A DNA stretch of 64,000 bases from Gilliamella sp. ESL0441 (GTDB lineage: Bacteria > Pseudomonadota > Gammaproteobacteria > Enterobacterales > Orbaceae), in NCBI RefSeq assembly GCF_019469185.1, contig NZ_CP048264.1:558001-622000 (forward strand), given 5' to 3'. Position 1 is the first letter of the stretch. Every line of letters begins with the position of its first letter. Below, one piece after another: positions 29,555 to 40,192 of this stretch. Made by a program: the position numbers and the translations under genes. The notes below the pieces were generated by a model. That model searched no databases and was not told the origin of the DNA. It saw only the letters and a list, made by a program, of their open reading frames with translations.

Positions 29555-30186
29555 GAAAAAACCTTATTTTTATGGTTAATATAAAATAGAAAACAAAGAA
29601 AATGACTCTTTTTTAACTAAATCTTGTTATAAAAATCACATTCTGCCATAAAAAATTGTGTTTTTTTTCATCATAAAAAAATTTAATCAATTCTTTAAAA
29701 CTTAATATTTGATTTATAATGCTGTCGATAATTTTGTTCGTTTATAACATTATTTTTAGTAAAAAATAGGACCATCAGAACGTAAGATTGATGAAAGAAA
29801 CTATAGTTATGGCAATCTTGATGGGTTAACCAAAAAACGTTACAACCTATAAAATTTTAGGTACAACACGTATAACTGAATTTTACTATACAAATGCGAA
29901 AATAAATTTCAATAAAATCAAATATATTTTTTATTGGAATACTGGGTATTTTTGTTACACCTATAAAATAGATTCGGACTGATGTTGAGACAATATTCGG
30001 TGTATAGACATCCTAGATAAATTCAGATAATTTGCTACTTTACTTAGTGATCATCCATTATTAACTTGCCCTAAAATCTATTTTAACAACTCGAGATGGT
30101 CATTTTGTTTTTTTAATTGATTTAATGTGAGCACGATGATGATATCAAAACCATACACAAAGTCCTCACATTTAATACAATGAAAC
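29555..30186. other. Gene-poor region downstream of glmS
   Basis: 632 bases between the MHS transporter start and the glmS stop. The half nearest glmS carries the decayed serine recombinase listed separately (29961-30180). The remainder is AT-rich and should contain the promoter of the MHS gene; I see no GC-rich terminator right after glmS. Confidence 0.5.
29961..30180 (-). pseudogene. Remnant of a serine recombinase (resolvase/invertase)
   Basis: Translated on the minus strand in one frame, the segment reads GFDIIIVLTLNQLKK then NDHLELLK, a stop, ILGQVNNG, a second stop, then SLSKVANYLNLSRMSIHRIL and a final stop at 29961-29963. The first part resembles the resolvase catalytic motif (GDxLVVWKLDRLGR...LLELL). 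The last resembles the C-terminal helix-turn-helix of Hin/resolvase proteins (GxSxxxVAxxLGVSRxTxYRxL). The catalytic N-terminus is absent and the middle of the protein appears deleted. It directly follows glmS, the classical Tn7 attachment locus. Confidence 0.5.
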
Positions 30187-32019
30187 TTATTCCACTGTCA
30201 CCGATTTTGCCAAATTACGAGGTTGATCAACGTCTGTGCCTTTGATTAAAGCCACATGATACGCTAATAATTGTGTCGGTACGGTGTAGTAGATAGGTGC
30301 CGTTAACTCTTCAATATAAGGCAGGTTAAGGATATGCATTGTATCATCGCTTATAAATCCTGCATCTTGTTCGGCAAAAACATAAAGTTGACCGCCCCGA
30401 GCCCGAACTTCTTCAATATTTGATTTTAGCTTTTCTAGCATGTCGTTTGAGGGTGCCATCACTATGACGGGCATATCGGCATCAATAAGGGCTAAAGGCC
30501 CATGTTTTAGTTCACCTGCTGCATAGGCTTCTGCATGAATATAAGAGATCTCTTTTAATTTTAATGATGCTTCCATGGCAATTGGGTATTGCTCGCCACG
30601 CCCTAAAAAGAGTGCGTGATGTTTATTAACAAATTGTTCGGCTAGTTTTTTGATTTTCGGTTCCGCCATGAGTACTTGTTCAATACGATTGGGCAAGGTT
30701 TGGAGAGCATGGACGATTGCTTGTTCCGTACTTTGAGCCATTTGATTTAATCGGCCTAATTTGGCAACAAGTAGTAGTAATACAGTCAATTGAGTGGTAA
30801 ACGCTTTCGTTGAAGCTACACCAATTTCAACTCCTGCTTTGGTTAATAATACCAGTTCGGCTTCACGTACTAACGTTGAAGCAGCGACATTACATATGGC
30901 TAAGGTGCTTAAATAGTGATTTTCTTTTGCTAACCTTAATGCGGCAAGTGTATCAGCGGTTTCACCCGATTGAGATAGTGAAATAAATAAACTATTTTTA
31001 CGCTTAGCAGGTTTACGATAGCGAAATTCTGAGGCTATTTCAACATCACAAGGAATCCCTGCTAATGCTTCAAACCAATAGCGAGCAACCATACCAGCAT
31101 TATACGCGGTACCACAAGCAACAATTTGGATATGCTCAACTTGCTTAAGTATCGTGTTAGATTGTTCGCCTAATTCGGATAAATTGACTTTGCCATGCTG
31201 TATACGACCTTCTAATGTATTTTTGATTGCATTAGGTTGTTCGTATATCTCTTTTTGCATGTAATGGTTATAGCCTGCTTTACTTCCTGCATCATATTTA
31301 ACATCAGAAGTGACAAATGGGCGCTTAACTTGATTGTTATTTTTATCAAATATAGAAACGGTTTTGTGTGTAATCAGTGCAATATCACCTTCTTCTAAAT
31401 AGATAAACTGGTTAGTCACCGGTAATAAAGCAAGTTGATCTGAGGCAATAAAATGCTCAGTGATACCACAACCAATTACTAACGGGCTACCGGAACGAGC
31501 CGCCACAAGTTGGTCAGGGTTTCGTATGTCCATAATTACGGTACCATAAGCTCCTCGTAGTAATGGTATGGCTTTTTTTACCGCATCAAATAATGAACAA
31601 TTATCAGTTGAAATAATATCGTGAACTAAGTGGGCAATAACTTCCGTATCTGTTTCAGAGCGAAATTGATAGCCTTTAGCAATCAACTTTTCACGGAGTG
31701 GTTCATGGTTTTCAATAATACCATTATGAACAACAGCAATATAATCGGAAATATGGGGATGCGCATTGTGTTCTGTCGGTTCACCATGTGTAGCCCAACG
31801 TGTATGCGCAATGCCTATCGAGCCTTTTAATGGTTTGCTATCAAGTGCTTCTTTCAGTTTATTGACTTTTCCAACTCGCCTTACCCTTTGTAATTCACCT
31901 TGTGGCGATATAATGGCAAGACCAGCCGAATCATAACCCCGATACTCTAATCGTTTTAAGCCTTCTAACAGAATTTCTGCTACATCACGGTTAGCAATGG
32001 CACCGACAATTCCACACAC
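30187..32019 (-). CDS. glmS: Glutamine--fructose-6-phosphate aminotransferase
   Basis: 610 residues, as in E. coli (609). Cys2 nucleophile in [39 protein letters not shown] for the glutaminase domain; two SIS domains with [16 protein letters not shown], the TKAFTTQ loop and C-terminal [11 protein letters not shown]. It makes glucosamine 6-phosphate, the entry to peptidoglycan and LPS amino sugars. The C-terminus is the sequence read by Tn7 TnsD in enterics. 13 bases behind glmU, the conserved glmUS operon. Confidence 0.97.
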   Translation of the reverse strand: MCGIVGAIANRDVAEILLEGLKRLEYRGYDSAGLAIISPQGELQRVRRVGKVNKLKEALDSKPLKGSIGIAHTRWATHGEPTEHNAHPHISDYIAVVHNGIIENHEPLREKLIAKGYQFRSETDTEVIAHLVHDIISTDNCSLFDAVKKAIPLLRGAYGTVIMDIRNPDQLVAARSGSPLVIGCGITEHFIASDQLALLPVTNQFIYLEEGDIALITHKTVSIFDKNNNQVKRPFVTSDVKYDAGSKAGYNHYMQKEIYEQPNAIKNTLEGRIQHGKVNLSELGEQSNTILKQVEHIQIVACGTAYNAGMVARYWFEALAGIPCDVEIASEFRYRKPAKRKNSLFISLSQSGETADTLAALRLAKENHYLSTLAICNVAASTLVREAELVLLTKAGVEIGVASTKAFTTQLTVLLLLVAKLGRLNQMAQSTEQAIVHALQTLPNRIEQVLMAEPKIKKLAEQFVNKHHALFLGRGEQYPIAMEASLKLKEISYIHAEAYAAGELKHGPLALIDADMPVIVMAPSNDMLEKLKSNIEEVRARGGQLYVFAEQDAGFISDDTMHILNLPYIEELTAPIYYTVPTQLLAYHVALIKGTDVDQPRNLAKSVTVE

Positions 32020-32032
32020 AGTTTACTCCTCG

Positions 32033-33409
32033 CTATTTTGATTTTGTAGGTCGCTTCCAGCCACTAATTTGTCTTTGTTTAACACGACTTACCACAAGTT
32101 CATTGTCCCCCACGTTGCTAGTAACCGTTGTTCCTGCTGCAATGGTTGCGCCTTTTCCAATTTTCACAGGGGCAATTAACTGTGTATCAGAGCCAACAAA
32201 GACATCGTCTTCAATAATGGTTTCAAATTTGTTTGCACCATCATAATTACAAGTGATAGTGCCTGCACCGATATTAACGTTACTCCCTATTTCACTATCT
32301 CCAAGGTAACTTAAATGACCCGCTTTACTGGCTTTGCCTAAATGGGCTTTTTTAAGTTCAACAAAGTTGCCGACATGTGCCTTTTCATCGAGTTTTGAGC
32401 CTGGACGTAATCGAGCAAAAGGCCCTATCGTACATTGTTCTGCAATGATTGAATCTTCAATTATGCTATAAGGACTAATTTCACTATTATCGCCAATGAT
32501 ACAGTCTTTTAAGATACATCCAGCACCGATAAAGACGTTATTCCCTAATTTGACATTACCCTTGATAATGACGTTACAATCAATGGTGACATCCATACCA
32601 TGTGAAAGTGTACCTCGTAAGTCAAATCGTTCGGGATCAAGTAGAGTCACGCCTGCATTAAGTAAACGTTTCGCTTGTTGCTGTTGATAGTGGCGCTCTA
32701 GCGTGGCCAATTGTAGACGATTATTAACTCCCTCAACTTCAAATCGTTCAATAGGGTGAGCAGTAATAATGTCATATCCATCTTGATAAGCAAAATTGAT
32801 AATATCAGTCAGATAGTACTCTTTTTGTGCATTATGATTTGTTAAACGAGATAACCAGTTTTTCAATAGTTTTCCTGTTACGATCATAATACCCGTATTA
32901 ATTTCATTAATTTTTTGCTGTTCTGGCGTGGCATCTTTTTGTTCAACAATGGCGGTCACTTTGCCATCTTTACGCTCAATACGTCCATAGCCAGTTGGAT
33001 CATCCAGTTTAACGGTTAACAGTGCAATACCTTGTTTGGGTTTATTGTCAATTAAAGTTTGCAATGTTTGAACCGATATAAGTGGCGTATCACCATATAA
33101 AATCAAAATATCTTCTTCATCTTGAATATAAGGTATGGCTTGCTGGACTGCGTGTCCTGTTCCGAGTTGCTCAGCTTGAAAAACAAGATTTACGGATTGA
33201 TTTTCCAGTGCCTTTTCAAGCTGATCTTTGCCATGTCCGTAGATAATATTGATATAATGGGGATTAAGTTGTTGAACAGTATCAATAACATGTTGTAACA
33301 TCGGTTTATCGCCGATTTTGTGTAAAACTTTAGGAAGGTTGGAATACATCCGTGTGCCTTTTCCTGCCGCCAAAATAATTGCACTCAGTTTTGGAGGTGA
33401 AATCGTCAT
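32033..33409 (-). CDS. glmU: Bifunctional GlmU: N-acetylglucosamine-1-phosphate uridyltransferase / acetyltransferase
   Basis: 458 residues, as in E. coli (456). N-terminal Rossmann uridyltransferase with [27 protein letters not shown] and EINTGIM. C-terminal left-handed beta-helix acetyltransferase with hexapeptide repeats ([43 protein letters not shown]). It turns glucosamine 1-phosphate into UDP-GlcNAc in two steps. First gene of glmUS, divergent from hemG. Confidence 0.97.
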   Translation of the reverse strand: MTISPPKLSAIILAAGKGTRMYSNLPKVLHKIGDKPMLQHVIDTVQQLNPHYINIIYGHGKDQLEKALENQSVNLVFQAEQLGTGHAVQQAIPYIQDEEDILILYGDTPLISVQTLQTLIDNKPKQGIALLTVKLDDPTGYGRIERKDGKVTAIVEQKDATPEQQKINEINTGIMIVTGKLLKNWLSRLTNHNAQKEYYLTDIINFAYQDGYDIITAHPIERFEVEGVNNRLQLATLERHYQQQQAKRLLNAGVTLLDPERFDLRGTLSHGMDVTIDCNVIIKGNVKLGNNVFIGAGCILKDCIIGDNSEISPYSIIEDSIIAEQCTIGPFARLRPGSKLDEKAHVGNFVELKKAHLGKASKAGHLSYLGDSEIGSNVNIGAGTITCNYDGANKFETIIEDDVFVGSDTQLIAPVKIGKGATIAAGTTVTSNVGDNELVVSRVKQRQISGWKRPTKSK

Positions 33410-33546
33410 ATTCAGTTCCGGTCTGGTTAAATTAGCTTAATACTATAATCAAAGTTTTGCATGAAATCATCCCGAATTTGTTAATTTTTATCATAAAAAA
33501 AGTAATATTGATAATTAGTCGATATTTAAAATAAAGAGGCAATGTT

Positions 33547-34089
33547 ATGACCACTGCTATTAAAGTCTTGTTACTTTATACTACGCACGAAAAACAAACA
33601 CTCAAAATTATGGAGCGAATAAAAAATCGTTTGGGTCACAAGTGTGATTGTGACGTGATTGAGTTATTACCGGATACCAAAATCGATTTAACACCCTATC
33701 AAGCAGTGCTACTTGGAAGTTCAATTCGTTATGGTTTTTACAGTAAAATAATGAAAAAATTTATTGATGCTCATTATCAGCAATTAAATCAAATAAAGTC
33801 TGGATTTTTTGGGGTGAATATGGTGGCAAGAAAGCCCAATAAAAATACCCCTGAAACCAATTTATATACCAGAAAGTTTTTAGCTAAAATATTATGGAAA
33901 CCGACCATCAAAGCTGTGTTTGCAGGGGCACTTTATTATCCACAATATAATTGGTTTGACCGTAATATGATCCGTTTTATTATGTGGCTTGGTAAAGGTG
34001 ATACCGATGTAAGTAAACCCATGATTGAATATACAGATTGGTCAAAAGTAGAAGAGTTTGCTGATCAGTTTTATGCCGAAGTGTGTTAA
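33547..34089 (+). CDS. hemG: Menaquinone-dependent protoporphyrinogen IX dehydrogenase
   Basis: 180 residues, E. coli HemG length. Flavodoxin-like fold with LLYTTHEKQTLKIM in place of the FMN phosphate loop, LLGSSIRYGFYSKIMKKFI, NMVARKPNKNTPETNLYTRKFL (the long insertion loop specific to HemG) and GALYYPQYNWFDRNMIRFIM. It oxidises protoporphyrinogen IX using menaquinone, so haem synthesis can run without oxygen. Single gene, good AAAGAGG RBS. Confidence 0.94.
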   Translation: MTTAIKVLLLYTTHEKQTLKIMERIKNRLGHKCDCDVIELLPDTKIDLTPYQAVLLGSSIRYGFYSKIMKKFIDAHYQQLNQIKSGFFGVNMVARKPNKNTPETNLYTRKFLAKILWKPTIKAVFAGALYYPQYNWFDRNMIRFIMWLGKGDTDVSKPMIEYTDWSKVEEFADQFYAEVC

Positions 34090-34164
34090 TAATCTAATTT
34101 TTTGTAATATAATTTAAAAATTCTAAATGGTTATCAATTTATTGTACTCTTTTAAAGAAACTTT

Positions 34165-34178
34165 ATGATATAGATCAA
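34165..34178. promoter_or_regulatory. FNR-like box upstream of typA
   Basis: ATGAT-ATAG-ATCAA matches TTGAT-N4-ATCAA at nine of ten fixed positions, about 67 bases before the typA start. Position suits a regulator near the -40 region if the leader is short. Could also be a CRP-related site or chance. Confidence 0.3.
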
Positions 34179-34244
34179 CATTTGGATCAAAAAGGTGTAC
34201 AATATTGCGCCTAAAGAATCTGTCTCCTAATTGGGATTTTAATT

Positions 34245-36071
34245 GTGATTGAAAATTTAAGAAACATAGCCATTATTGCTCACGTTGACCATGGTAAAAC
34301 AACTTTGGTTGATAAATTGTTGAAACAGTCAGGTACGCTTGATAATTTGCGTGGTGACGATAACGAGCGAATAATGGATTCAAATGCGCTTGAAAAAGAG
34401 CGTGGTATTACCATTTTAGCTAAAAACACAGCGATTGACTGGAATGGTTACCGTATAAATATTGTTGACACCCCAGGACATGCTGATTTTGGTGGTGAAG
34501 TTGAACGTGTTATGTCTATGGTGGATTCTGTGCTATTGCTGGTTGATGCAATGGACGGTCCAATGCCACAAACACGTTTTGTGACACAAAAAGCGTTTGC
34601 TCATGGTTTAAAACCAATCGTTGTTATTAATAAAGTTGACCGTCCGGGTGCGCGTCCTGATTGGGTTGTCGATCAAGTATTTGACTTGTTTGTCAATTTA
34701 GGTGCGACTGATGAACAATTAGATTTTCCGATTGTTTATGCTTCAGCTTTAATGGGAATCGCAGGGCTTGACCATGAAAATATGGCTGAAGATATGACGC
34801 CATTATTCGAAGCGATTGTAAAATATGTTGAGCCACCGAAAGTTGATTTAGACGGCCCATTCCAAATGCAAATTTCACAACTTGATTATAATAATTATGT
34901 TGGCGTTATAGGTATTGGTCGCATTAAACGAGGTCGTGTAAAACCAAATCAACAAGTCACTATTATTGATAGTGAAGGGAATAAACGAACGGGTAAAGTA
35001 GGGCAAGTTTTAGGTCATTTAGGCTTGCAACGTTATGAAGCAGAAGTTGCTGAAGCTGGTGATATTATTGCTTTAACCGGATTAGGTGAGTTAGGTATTT
35101 CTGATACGATTTGTGATAATAGTTGTGTTGAAGCTTTACCTGCTTTAAGTGTTGATGAACCAACTGTAACGATGTTCTTTAATGTCAACAGTTCACCTTT
35201 TGCCGGTAAAGAAGGTAAATATGTCACTTCACGTCAAATTTTGGAACGTTTAAGAAAAGAACTCGTGCATAATGTTGCGCTTCGTGTAGAAGAAACGCCA
35301 GATCCGGATGCATTTAGAGTATCTGGTCGAGGTGAATTGCATTTATCAGTATTAATCGAAAATATGCGTCGTGAAGGTTATGAACTAGGGGTATCTCGCC
35401 CTAAAGTTATTTATCGTGACATTGACGGTAAAAAACAAGAACCATTTGAACAAGTGACGCTTGATATCGAAGAGCAACATCAAGGTTCAGTGATGGAAGC
35501 ACTTGGTTTACGTAAAGGTGATTTAACCAATATGTTACCTGATGGTAAAGGACGTGTACGTCTAGATTATGTGATTCCAAGCCGTGGTCTTATCGGTTTT
35601 AGAACTGAATTTATGACAATGACCTCGGGTACCGGTTTACTTTATTCTACATTCAGTCATTATGATGATGTGCGTCCGGGTGAAATTGGACAGCGTAATA
35701 ACGGGGTAATGATTTCGAACGGTACGGGTAAAGCATTAGCGTATGCGCTTTATAGCTTGCAAGATCGTGGTAAATTATTCTTAGGTCATGGTGCTGAAGT
35801 TTATGAAGGTCAAATTATTGGTATTCATACTCGATCAAATGATTTAACGGTTAACTGTTTAACAGGTAAAAAATTAACCAATATGCGTGCGTCAGGTACC
35901 GATGAAGCGACAACGCTTTCACCACCTGTTAAGATGTCATTAGAACAAGCATTAGAGTTTATTGATGATGATGAATTAGTCGAAGTTACACCATTATCGA
36001 TTCGTATTCGTAAACGTCATTTAACTGAAAATGATCGTAAACGAGCATTCAGAAGTGGCAATAAAGACTAA
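34245..36071 (+). CDS. typA: Ribosome-associated translational GTPase TypA/BipA
   Basis: 608 residues, GTG start, as in E. coli BipA (607). G1 [15 protein letters not shown], switch I region EKERGITI, G3 [16 protein letters not shown]4 NKVD. EF-G-like domains II, III and V follow, then the BipA-specific C-terminal domain ([16 protein letters not shown]). It binds the 70S ribosome and supports 50S assembly under stress or low temperature. Single gene ending at a strong terminator shared with the convergent ferredoxin gene. Confidence 0.97.
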   Translation: MIENLRNIAIIAHVDHGKTTLVDKLLKQSGTLDNLRGDDNERIMDSNALEKERGITILAKNTAIDWNGYRINIVDTPGHADFGGEVERVMSMVDSVLLLVDAMDGPMPQTRFVTQKAFAHGLKPIVVINKVDRPGARPDWVVDQVFDLFVNLGATDEQLDFPIVYASALMGIAGLDHENMAEDMTPLFEAIVKYVEPPKVDLDGPFQMQISQLDYNNYVGVIGIGRIKRGRVKPNQQVTIIDSEGNKRTGKVGQVLGHLGLQRYEAEVAEAGDIIALTGLGELGISDTICDNSCVEALPALSVDEPTVTMFFNVNSSPFAGKEGKYVTSRQILERLRKELVHNVALRVEETPDPDAFRVSGRGELHLSVLIENMRREGYELGVSRPKVIYRDIDGKKQEPFEQVTLDIEEQHQGSVMEALGLRKGDLTNMLPDGKGRVRLDYVIPSRGLIGFRTEFMTMTSGTGLLYSTFSHYDDVRPGEIGQRNNGVMISNGTGKALAYALYSLQDRGKLFLGHGAEVYEGQIIGIHTRSNDLTVNCLTGKKLTNMRASGTDEATTLSPPVKMSLEQALEFIDDDELVEVTPLSIRIRKRHLTENDRKRAFRSGNKD

Positions 36072-36123
36072 TACATGTTTGATGTTAACCGAATGAATAA
36101 TTGGTTGGCATTGAGTCTTAAAT

Positions 36124-36153
36124 AAAAAACCTCGCTACTTAGCGAGGTTTTTT
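36124..36153. terminator. Bidirectional terminator between typA and the ferredoxin gene
   Basis: ACCTCGCT (36129-36136) pairs perfectly with AGCGAGGT (36141-36148) around ACTT, with A and T runs outside. The stem covers the last codons and stop of the leftward ferredoxin gene, so coding and termination sequences are shared. Confidence 0.88.
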
Positions 36154-36557
36154 TTGGCTTTTACTCTGGCAATCGCGTCAGCAATCGACTGTTTTCGATC
36201 GGTTTGGTTTACTACATTTTGAGTATTACTTGCTGGCACAGTGCGAGGAAATAATATTGTCGGTGGAACTAACTGATTGTGATTGAGCCGTTGCTGCTTT
36301 TTCTGCGTTAACTGTAACTCTTCTGCGTCACTTAGTCTCACGCCTAATGTGCTTAAAGTAATACAGTCCGTTGGGCAGGTATTAATACAATTACTACATG
36401 CAGTACATAATTGTGGCAAAATGGTATGTAAAACTTGTTTACTGCCAACAATTGCATCGGTTGGACAAACGCGAATACATTTGCCACAGCCAATACAGTT
36501 TTGTTCATCTATAAATGCTTTATATTGTTGTTTGGTTTGCATAATCACTTCTTGCAT
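36135..36557 (-). CDS. Free-standing 2x[4Fe-4S] ferredoxin related to RnfB/RsxB, with an RnfC-like tail
   Basis: 140 residues. Two clusters: CIGCGKCIRVCP (Cys21, 24, 27, 31) and CTACSNCINTCP (Cys51, 54, 57, 61). The stretch DEQNCIGCGKCI...DAIVGSKQVLHTI...LCTAC closely resembles the C-terminal half of RnfB, but the membrane helix and first Fe-S domain of RnfB are absent. The tail SIADAIARVKAKK resembles the repeats at the C-terminus of RnfC. The ATG overlaps the fhs stop by one base (TAATG), so it is translationally coupled to fhs. A soluble electron carrier is the likely role; partner unknown. An alternative start is Met6. Confidence 0.8.
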   Translation of the reverse strand: MQEVIMQTKQQYKAFIDEQNCIGCGKCIRVCPTDAIVGSKQVLHTILPQLCTACSNCINTCPTDCITLSTLGVRLSDAEELQLTQKKQQRLNHNQLVPPTILFPRTVPASNTQNVVNQTDRKQSIADAIARVKAKKNLAK

Positions 36558-38257
36558 TAGCTTAAACCTATTATATTACCATCTTTGTCAATATCAATTT
36601 GCCTATAAGCTGGATTGGTACCAAGTCCTGGCATGGTCATGACGTTTCCTGCATAAACTCGGATAAAACCAGCACCAGCGGATATGGCTAAATGACTGAT
36701 ATCGACATCAAAGTTCGTAGGGACATTTTTTAAGTTGGCATCAGCACTAATTGACATAGGAGTTTTAGCAATACAAAGTGGCAGATGATCCAGTTTCAAT
36801 GCTTCGATCTCTTTAATGTTTTCCAATGCTTTAGCGGATAAATTTGCTTTATTAGCACCATATTTTTTTACCATAGTTTGAATCTTATCAATCAATGGCA
36901 TGTTATCTGGGTAGGGCAATTGAATTTTACTCGGCATAGCGCAAGCTTTGATAACATGCTCAGCCAGTTTTTCAGCACCTTTACCGCCTTGTGTAAAGAC
37001 TTCACTAATTTCACACGCCAATGCGCCATGTTCAACCGCGTATTTTTGTAAGAAAGCAAGTTCTTCTTCGCTATCATGTGGAAAGCGATTTATAGCTACA
37101 ATGACTTGTAAACCGTAACTTTTGGCATTATTGATATGCCATGCCAAGTTAGCTGCGCCAATTTCAAGTAATTCAACATTAGATTCCGATATCTCTTTTG
37201 GAATGGGTTGACCCGGCTTAATGTTATATTTACCACTGTTAGATTTTAAACTTCGTACAGTTGCTACCAATACAACACAATCAGCTTTGATTCCTGCTTG
37301 GCGATATTTGATATTGAAGAATTTTTCCATCCCCATATCCGATCCAAATCCTGCTTCAGTCACCACATAGTCAGCAAGTTTTAATGCAATGCGATCCGCA
37401 ATAACAGAAGAGTTACCATGCGCAATATTGGCAAAAGGGCCGGCATGAATTAAAACCGGTGTATTTTCGACAGTTTGCATCAGATTTGGGTTAATGGCAT
37501 TTTTAAGTAGGACTGTCATTGCACCTGCAACTTCAAGTTGTTCAGCCGTTATTGGTTCACCATTAGTATTATAAGCTAAAATAATACGTCCAATGCGTTC
37601 ACGCATATCTTGTAAATCCGAAGCTAAAGCTAAAATTGCCATAAGCTCCGAAGCAGCGGTAATTTCGAATCCATCTTGTCGTTCAACGCCATTTACACCA
37701 CCACCGACGCCAACAGTGATTTTACGTAATGCTCGATCGTTATGATCAATGACGCGCTTCCAAACAATGCGATGAATATCAATATTTAAACGAGGTAATC
37801 CCGTTTCGTTTGTGAATTCATCACCAAGACGATCTTCGTGATAAAGTCGTGAATCTAATGCTGCCGATGCTAAATCATGCGCTGCTGTTATCGCATGGAT
37901 ATCACCCGTTAAATGTAAATTTAATGTCTCCATCGGTAATACTTCTGCTTGCCCACCACCGGCTGCGCCACCTTTTACACCAAATACAGGTCCAAGACTG
38001 GGTTGACGAATGCAAGCAATCGCTTTTTTGCCTAAGTAATTCAATCCTTCACTTAGCCCAATGGTATTGACCGTTTTACCTTCTCCAAGGGGAGTTGGTG
38101 TAATAGCAGTAACAAGTACCAATTTGCCTGTTGTTTTGTTTTGATTTTCTTTGATAATGGATAAATCGATCTTGGCTACATGTTTACCATAAGGAAGGAC
38201 AAATTCTTCAGGTATATTACAGTGATTGGCAATTTCGGTAATTGGGCGTAAAGACAT
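36557..38257 (-). CDS. fhs: Formate--tetrahydrofolate ligase
   Basis: I take the ATG at 38257 (566 residues), which matches the family N-terminus [10 protein letters not shown] and has GAGA upstream; a longer ORF to 38326 adds a non-conserved leader. P-loop TPLGEGKT at 55-62, [44 protein letters not shown]-like [12 protein letters not shown] and NGxRIVG-like [11 protein letters not shown] region are typical. It makes 10-formyl-THF from formate, ATP and THF, letting a fermenting cell use formate for purine and fMet synthesis. E. coli lacks it. Followed by an overlapping ferredoxin gene. Confidence 0.94.
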   Translation of the reverse strand: MSLRPITEIANHCNIPEEFVLPYGKHVAKIDLSIIKENQNKTTGKLVLVTAITPTPLGEGKTVNTIGLSEGLNYLGKKAIACIRQPSLGPVFGVKGGAAGGGQAEVLPMETLNLHLTGDIHAITAAHDLASAALDSRLYHEDRLGDEFTNETGLPRLNIDIHRIVWKRVIDHNDRALRKITVGVGGGVNGVERQDGFEITAASELMAILALASDLQDMRERIGRIILAYNTNGEPITAEQLEVAGAMTVLLKNAINPNLMQTVENTPVLIHAGPFANIAHGNSSVIADRIALKLADYVVTEAGFGSDMGMEKFFNIKYRQAGIKADCVVLVATVRSLKSNSGKYNIKPGQPIPKEISESNVELLEIGAANLAWHINNAKSYGLQVIVAINRFPHDSEEELAFLQKYAVEHGALACEISEVFTQGGKGAEKLAEHVIKACAMPSKIQLPYPDNMPLIDKIQTMVKKYGANKANLSAKALENIKEIEALKLDHLPLCIAKTPMSISADANLKNVPTNFDVDISHLAISAGAGFIRVYAGNVMTMPGLGTNPAYRQIDIDKDGNIIGLS

Positions 38258-38409
38258 ATTCGTTCTCATATAACAATAAATTGGGCTAACAGTATAAATA
38301 ATTTGAATTGCCGAATAAAGCGACAATTTTTATCTTTGTTGATTTTCGGCACAATCCTCAATTATATTGTTATAATAAATAAAATATTCAATCAAAGGAT
38401 AATTATTAA

Positions 38410-39519
38410 ATGAATTGGTTTTCAGTATATTCTCTTTTCTTAGCTGAAACAGCTACTGTTGTTGTTGCAATTTTAGCCGTGCTGATCTTCATATTAAGTC
38501 AGCGTCGCAAATCGGCAACGATTGCTGGTCGCTTATCGGTAAAAGATGTCAGTCAAGAGTATGAACAAGTTAAAGATGAAATGTTAATGTCGAGCATGGA
38601 CGAGCTCGAAGCTAAGCAGTTTATGAAAGATCTCAAAAAACAGAAAAAGCTTGAGAAGAAACAGGCAAAATTAGCCGCTAAGCAAAAAAAGAAACAGGAA
38701 AAAGCGGGCGAACAGCCTAAAGCAGGGATCTCCGAAGATTCGCCTGATTCACAGACCATTAACCAAACGGACGAAAAGACCAAACCCAAACTATTTGTGT
38801 TATCTTTTAATGGTAGTATGGATGCGCACGAAGTTGAAGAATTACGTCAAGAAATTACGGCGGTATTAGCGATTATTAAACCTGAAGATGAAGTTGTGAT
38901 TAAACTTGAAAGTCCTGGTGGTGTTGTACATGGTTATGGATTAGCTGCGTCACAGTTATTACGTTTCAGAACTCGTAATATTCCTTTTACTGCTGTCGTT
39001 GATAAAGTGGCCGCGAGTGGTGGATATATGATGGCATGTACCGCTAATAAAATTGTTGCAGCACCTTTTGCTATCGTTGGTTCGATTGGCGTGGTTGCTC
39101 AGATTCCTAACTTTAATCGCTTACTTAAAAAGCATGATGTGGATATTGAGTTACAAACAGCAGGGGAGTATAAACGGACGTTAACTATGTTTGGTGAAAA
39201 CACTGATGAAGGTCGCCAAAAATTCAAACAAGAACTTGAAGAAACTCATCTGTTATTTAAAGATTTTGTTAAAGAGTATCGTCCCAATATCGATATCGAT
39301 CAAGTGGCAACGGGTGAACACTGGTTTGCAACACAAGCGAAAGATAAAGGCTTGGTAGATGAAATCAGTACCAGTGATGATTTTATTTTATCTCATTTAG
39401 ATTCGCATAAGATTATTTCTGTTAGTTATCAACGTAGACAAAAACTTTCTGAGAAAATCTCAAAAAATGTGGTAAAAAGCGTTGAAAAATTGTTTTTCAG
39501 ACAAGGAAATGGGCTGTAA
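38410..39519 (+). CDS. sohB: SohB-like inner-membrane signal peptide peptidase (S49)
   Basis: 369 residues, slightly longer than E. coli SohB. One N-terminal membrane helix (about 8-28), then a highly charged lysine/glutamine-rich coiled stretch (~70-100), then the S49 protease core: LESPGGVVHGYGLAASQLLRFR, DKVAASGGYMMACTANKIVAAPFAIVGSIGVV (Ser nucleophile in ASGGY) and a Lys general base in the QTAGEYKRTLT region. Thought to cleave membrane-embedded signal peptides. A GGGCTGTAATGCCC motif overlaps its stop. Confidence 0.92.
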   Translation: MNWFSVYSLFLAETATVVVAILAVLIFILSQRRKSATIAGRLSVKDVSQEYEQVKDEMLMSSMDELEAKQFMKDLKKQKKLEKKQAKLAAKQKKKQEKAGEQPKAGISEDSPDSQTINQTDEKTKPKLFVLSFNGSMDAHEVEELRQEITAVLAIIKPEDEVVIKLESPGGVVHGYGLAASQLLRFRTRNIPFTAVVDKVAASGGYMMACTANKIVAAPFAIVGSIGVVAQIPNFNRLLKKHDVDIELQTAGEYKRTLTMFGENTDEGRQKFKQELEETHLLFKDFVKEYRPNIDIDQVATGEHWFATQAKDKGLVDEISTSDDFILSHLDSHKIISVSYQRRQKLSEKISKNVVKSVEKLFFRQGNGL

Positions 39520-39564
39520 TGCCCTTTTCATTTGTTAGAAACTGAACGTAGACTGAATATAAAA

Positions 39565-39972
39565 ATGACAGACGAAAAGCACATTCAGATAACCTTAATC
39601 TGTCAAGGAAAAACAGAAAAAGCTACAATTTACTTTGAAACAACAGAAACTGATGAATACCATTTAAAAATTTTGTTTGGCAACAATAATAGTTTTGAAG
39701 TAACTGATAATGATTGTTTTAACTGTTTTTGTCGAATTAGGGATCATTTCTCTGATATCACCTTTCTTTGCAAAGGAGCGAAAGAAAACGTTTACCCCTC
39801 GAGAATGGCGAGAGATATGGGTGGTGGTTTAGTCGCTTATCAATTAACCATCGGTAAACATGCTGAACAAAAAGATTTAGTGCCTATTTTTGATTTTGAC
39901 GATGAAAATATTGTTTCCACAGAAACACAAGAGGCCTTTTATAAAGCTTGGTTGAGTTCTAATAGAATTTAA
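39565..39972 (+). CDS. Conserved hypothetical protein (downstream of sohB)
   Basis: 135 residues from ATG 39565; an in-frame TTG at 39532 would add 11 residues. Neither start has a clear RBS. The sequence is soluble and acidic, with no signal peptide. It shows a two-layer pattern of beta strands, a Cys pair in NDCFNCFCRIRDHF, and a conserved-looking ENVYPSRMARDMGGGLVAYQLTIGKHA segment followed by DLVPIFDFDDE and TQEAFYKAWL. I recall similar short proteins of unknown function but cannot name a family. It follows sohB by 45 bases and may be co-transcribed. Confidence 0.6.
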   Translation: MTDEKHIQITLICQGKTEKATIYFETTETDEYHLKILFGNNNSFEVTDNDCFNCFCRIRDHFSDITFLCKGAKENVYPSRMARDMGGGLVAYQLTIGKHAEQKDLVPIFDFDDENIVSTETQEAFYKAWLSSNRI

Positions 39973-40085
39973 ATTAGATAACAGTTGTATTACTTTTTTT
40001 GTTTTATGCCAGTCTTTTAAAATTGAGTTCACTCTACCGATGATATCAATTGTTAAAATTAACTTTCTATTCTTTAAATAGCAGT

Positions 40086-40121
40086 TTAATATATTAATGT
40101 ATTCATAAAAATTAGTGAATA
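40086..40121. promoter_or_regulatory. Dyad elements upstream of aspT-aspD
   Basis: TTAATATATTAA (40086-40097) is a 12-base palindrome. Next to it, TATTCA (40100-40105) and TGAATA (40116-40121) form a dyad with a 10-base spacer. Both lie 70-105 bases before the aspT start. They could be operators for induction of the aspartate module, but AT-rich composition weakens the case. Confidence 0.25.
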
Positions 40122-40192
40122 TTCTTTAAATTCCTTTTTATACCTTTTCATATATTCTTAATTCATCATTTTAGCACTTGAGGACAATAATT

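Noticed and set aside
36283..36642. Plus-strand Cys-rich open frame opposite the ferredoxin gene
   Set aside because: Complement of the ferredoxin Cys codons and the fhs end; the ferredoxin frame has the true cluster motifs.
38258..38326. Longer N-terminus for Fhs
   Set aside because: The extension is unconserved; the family start is MSLRPITEI at 38257.
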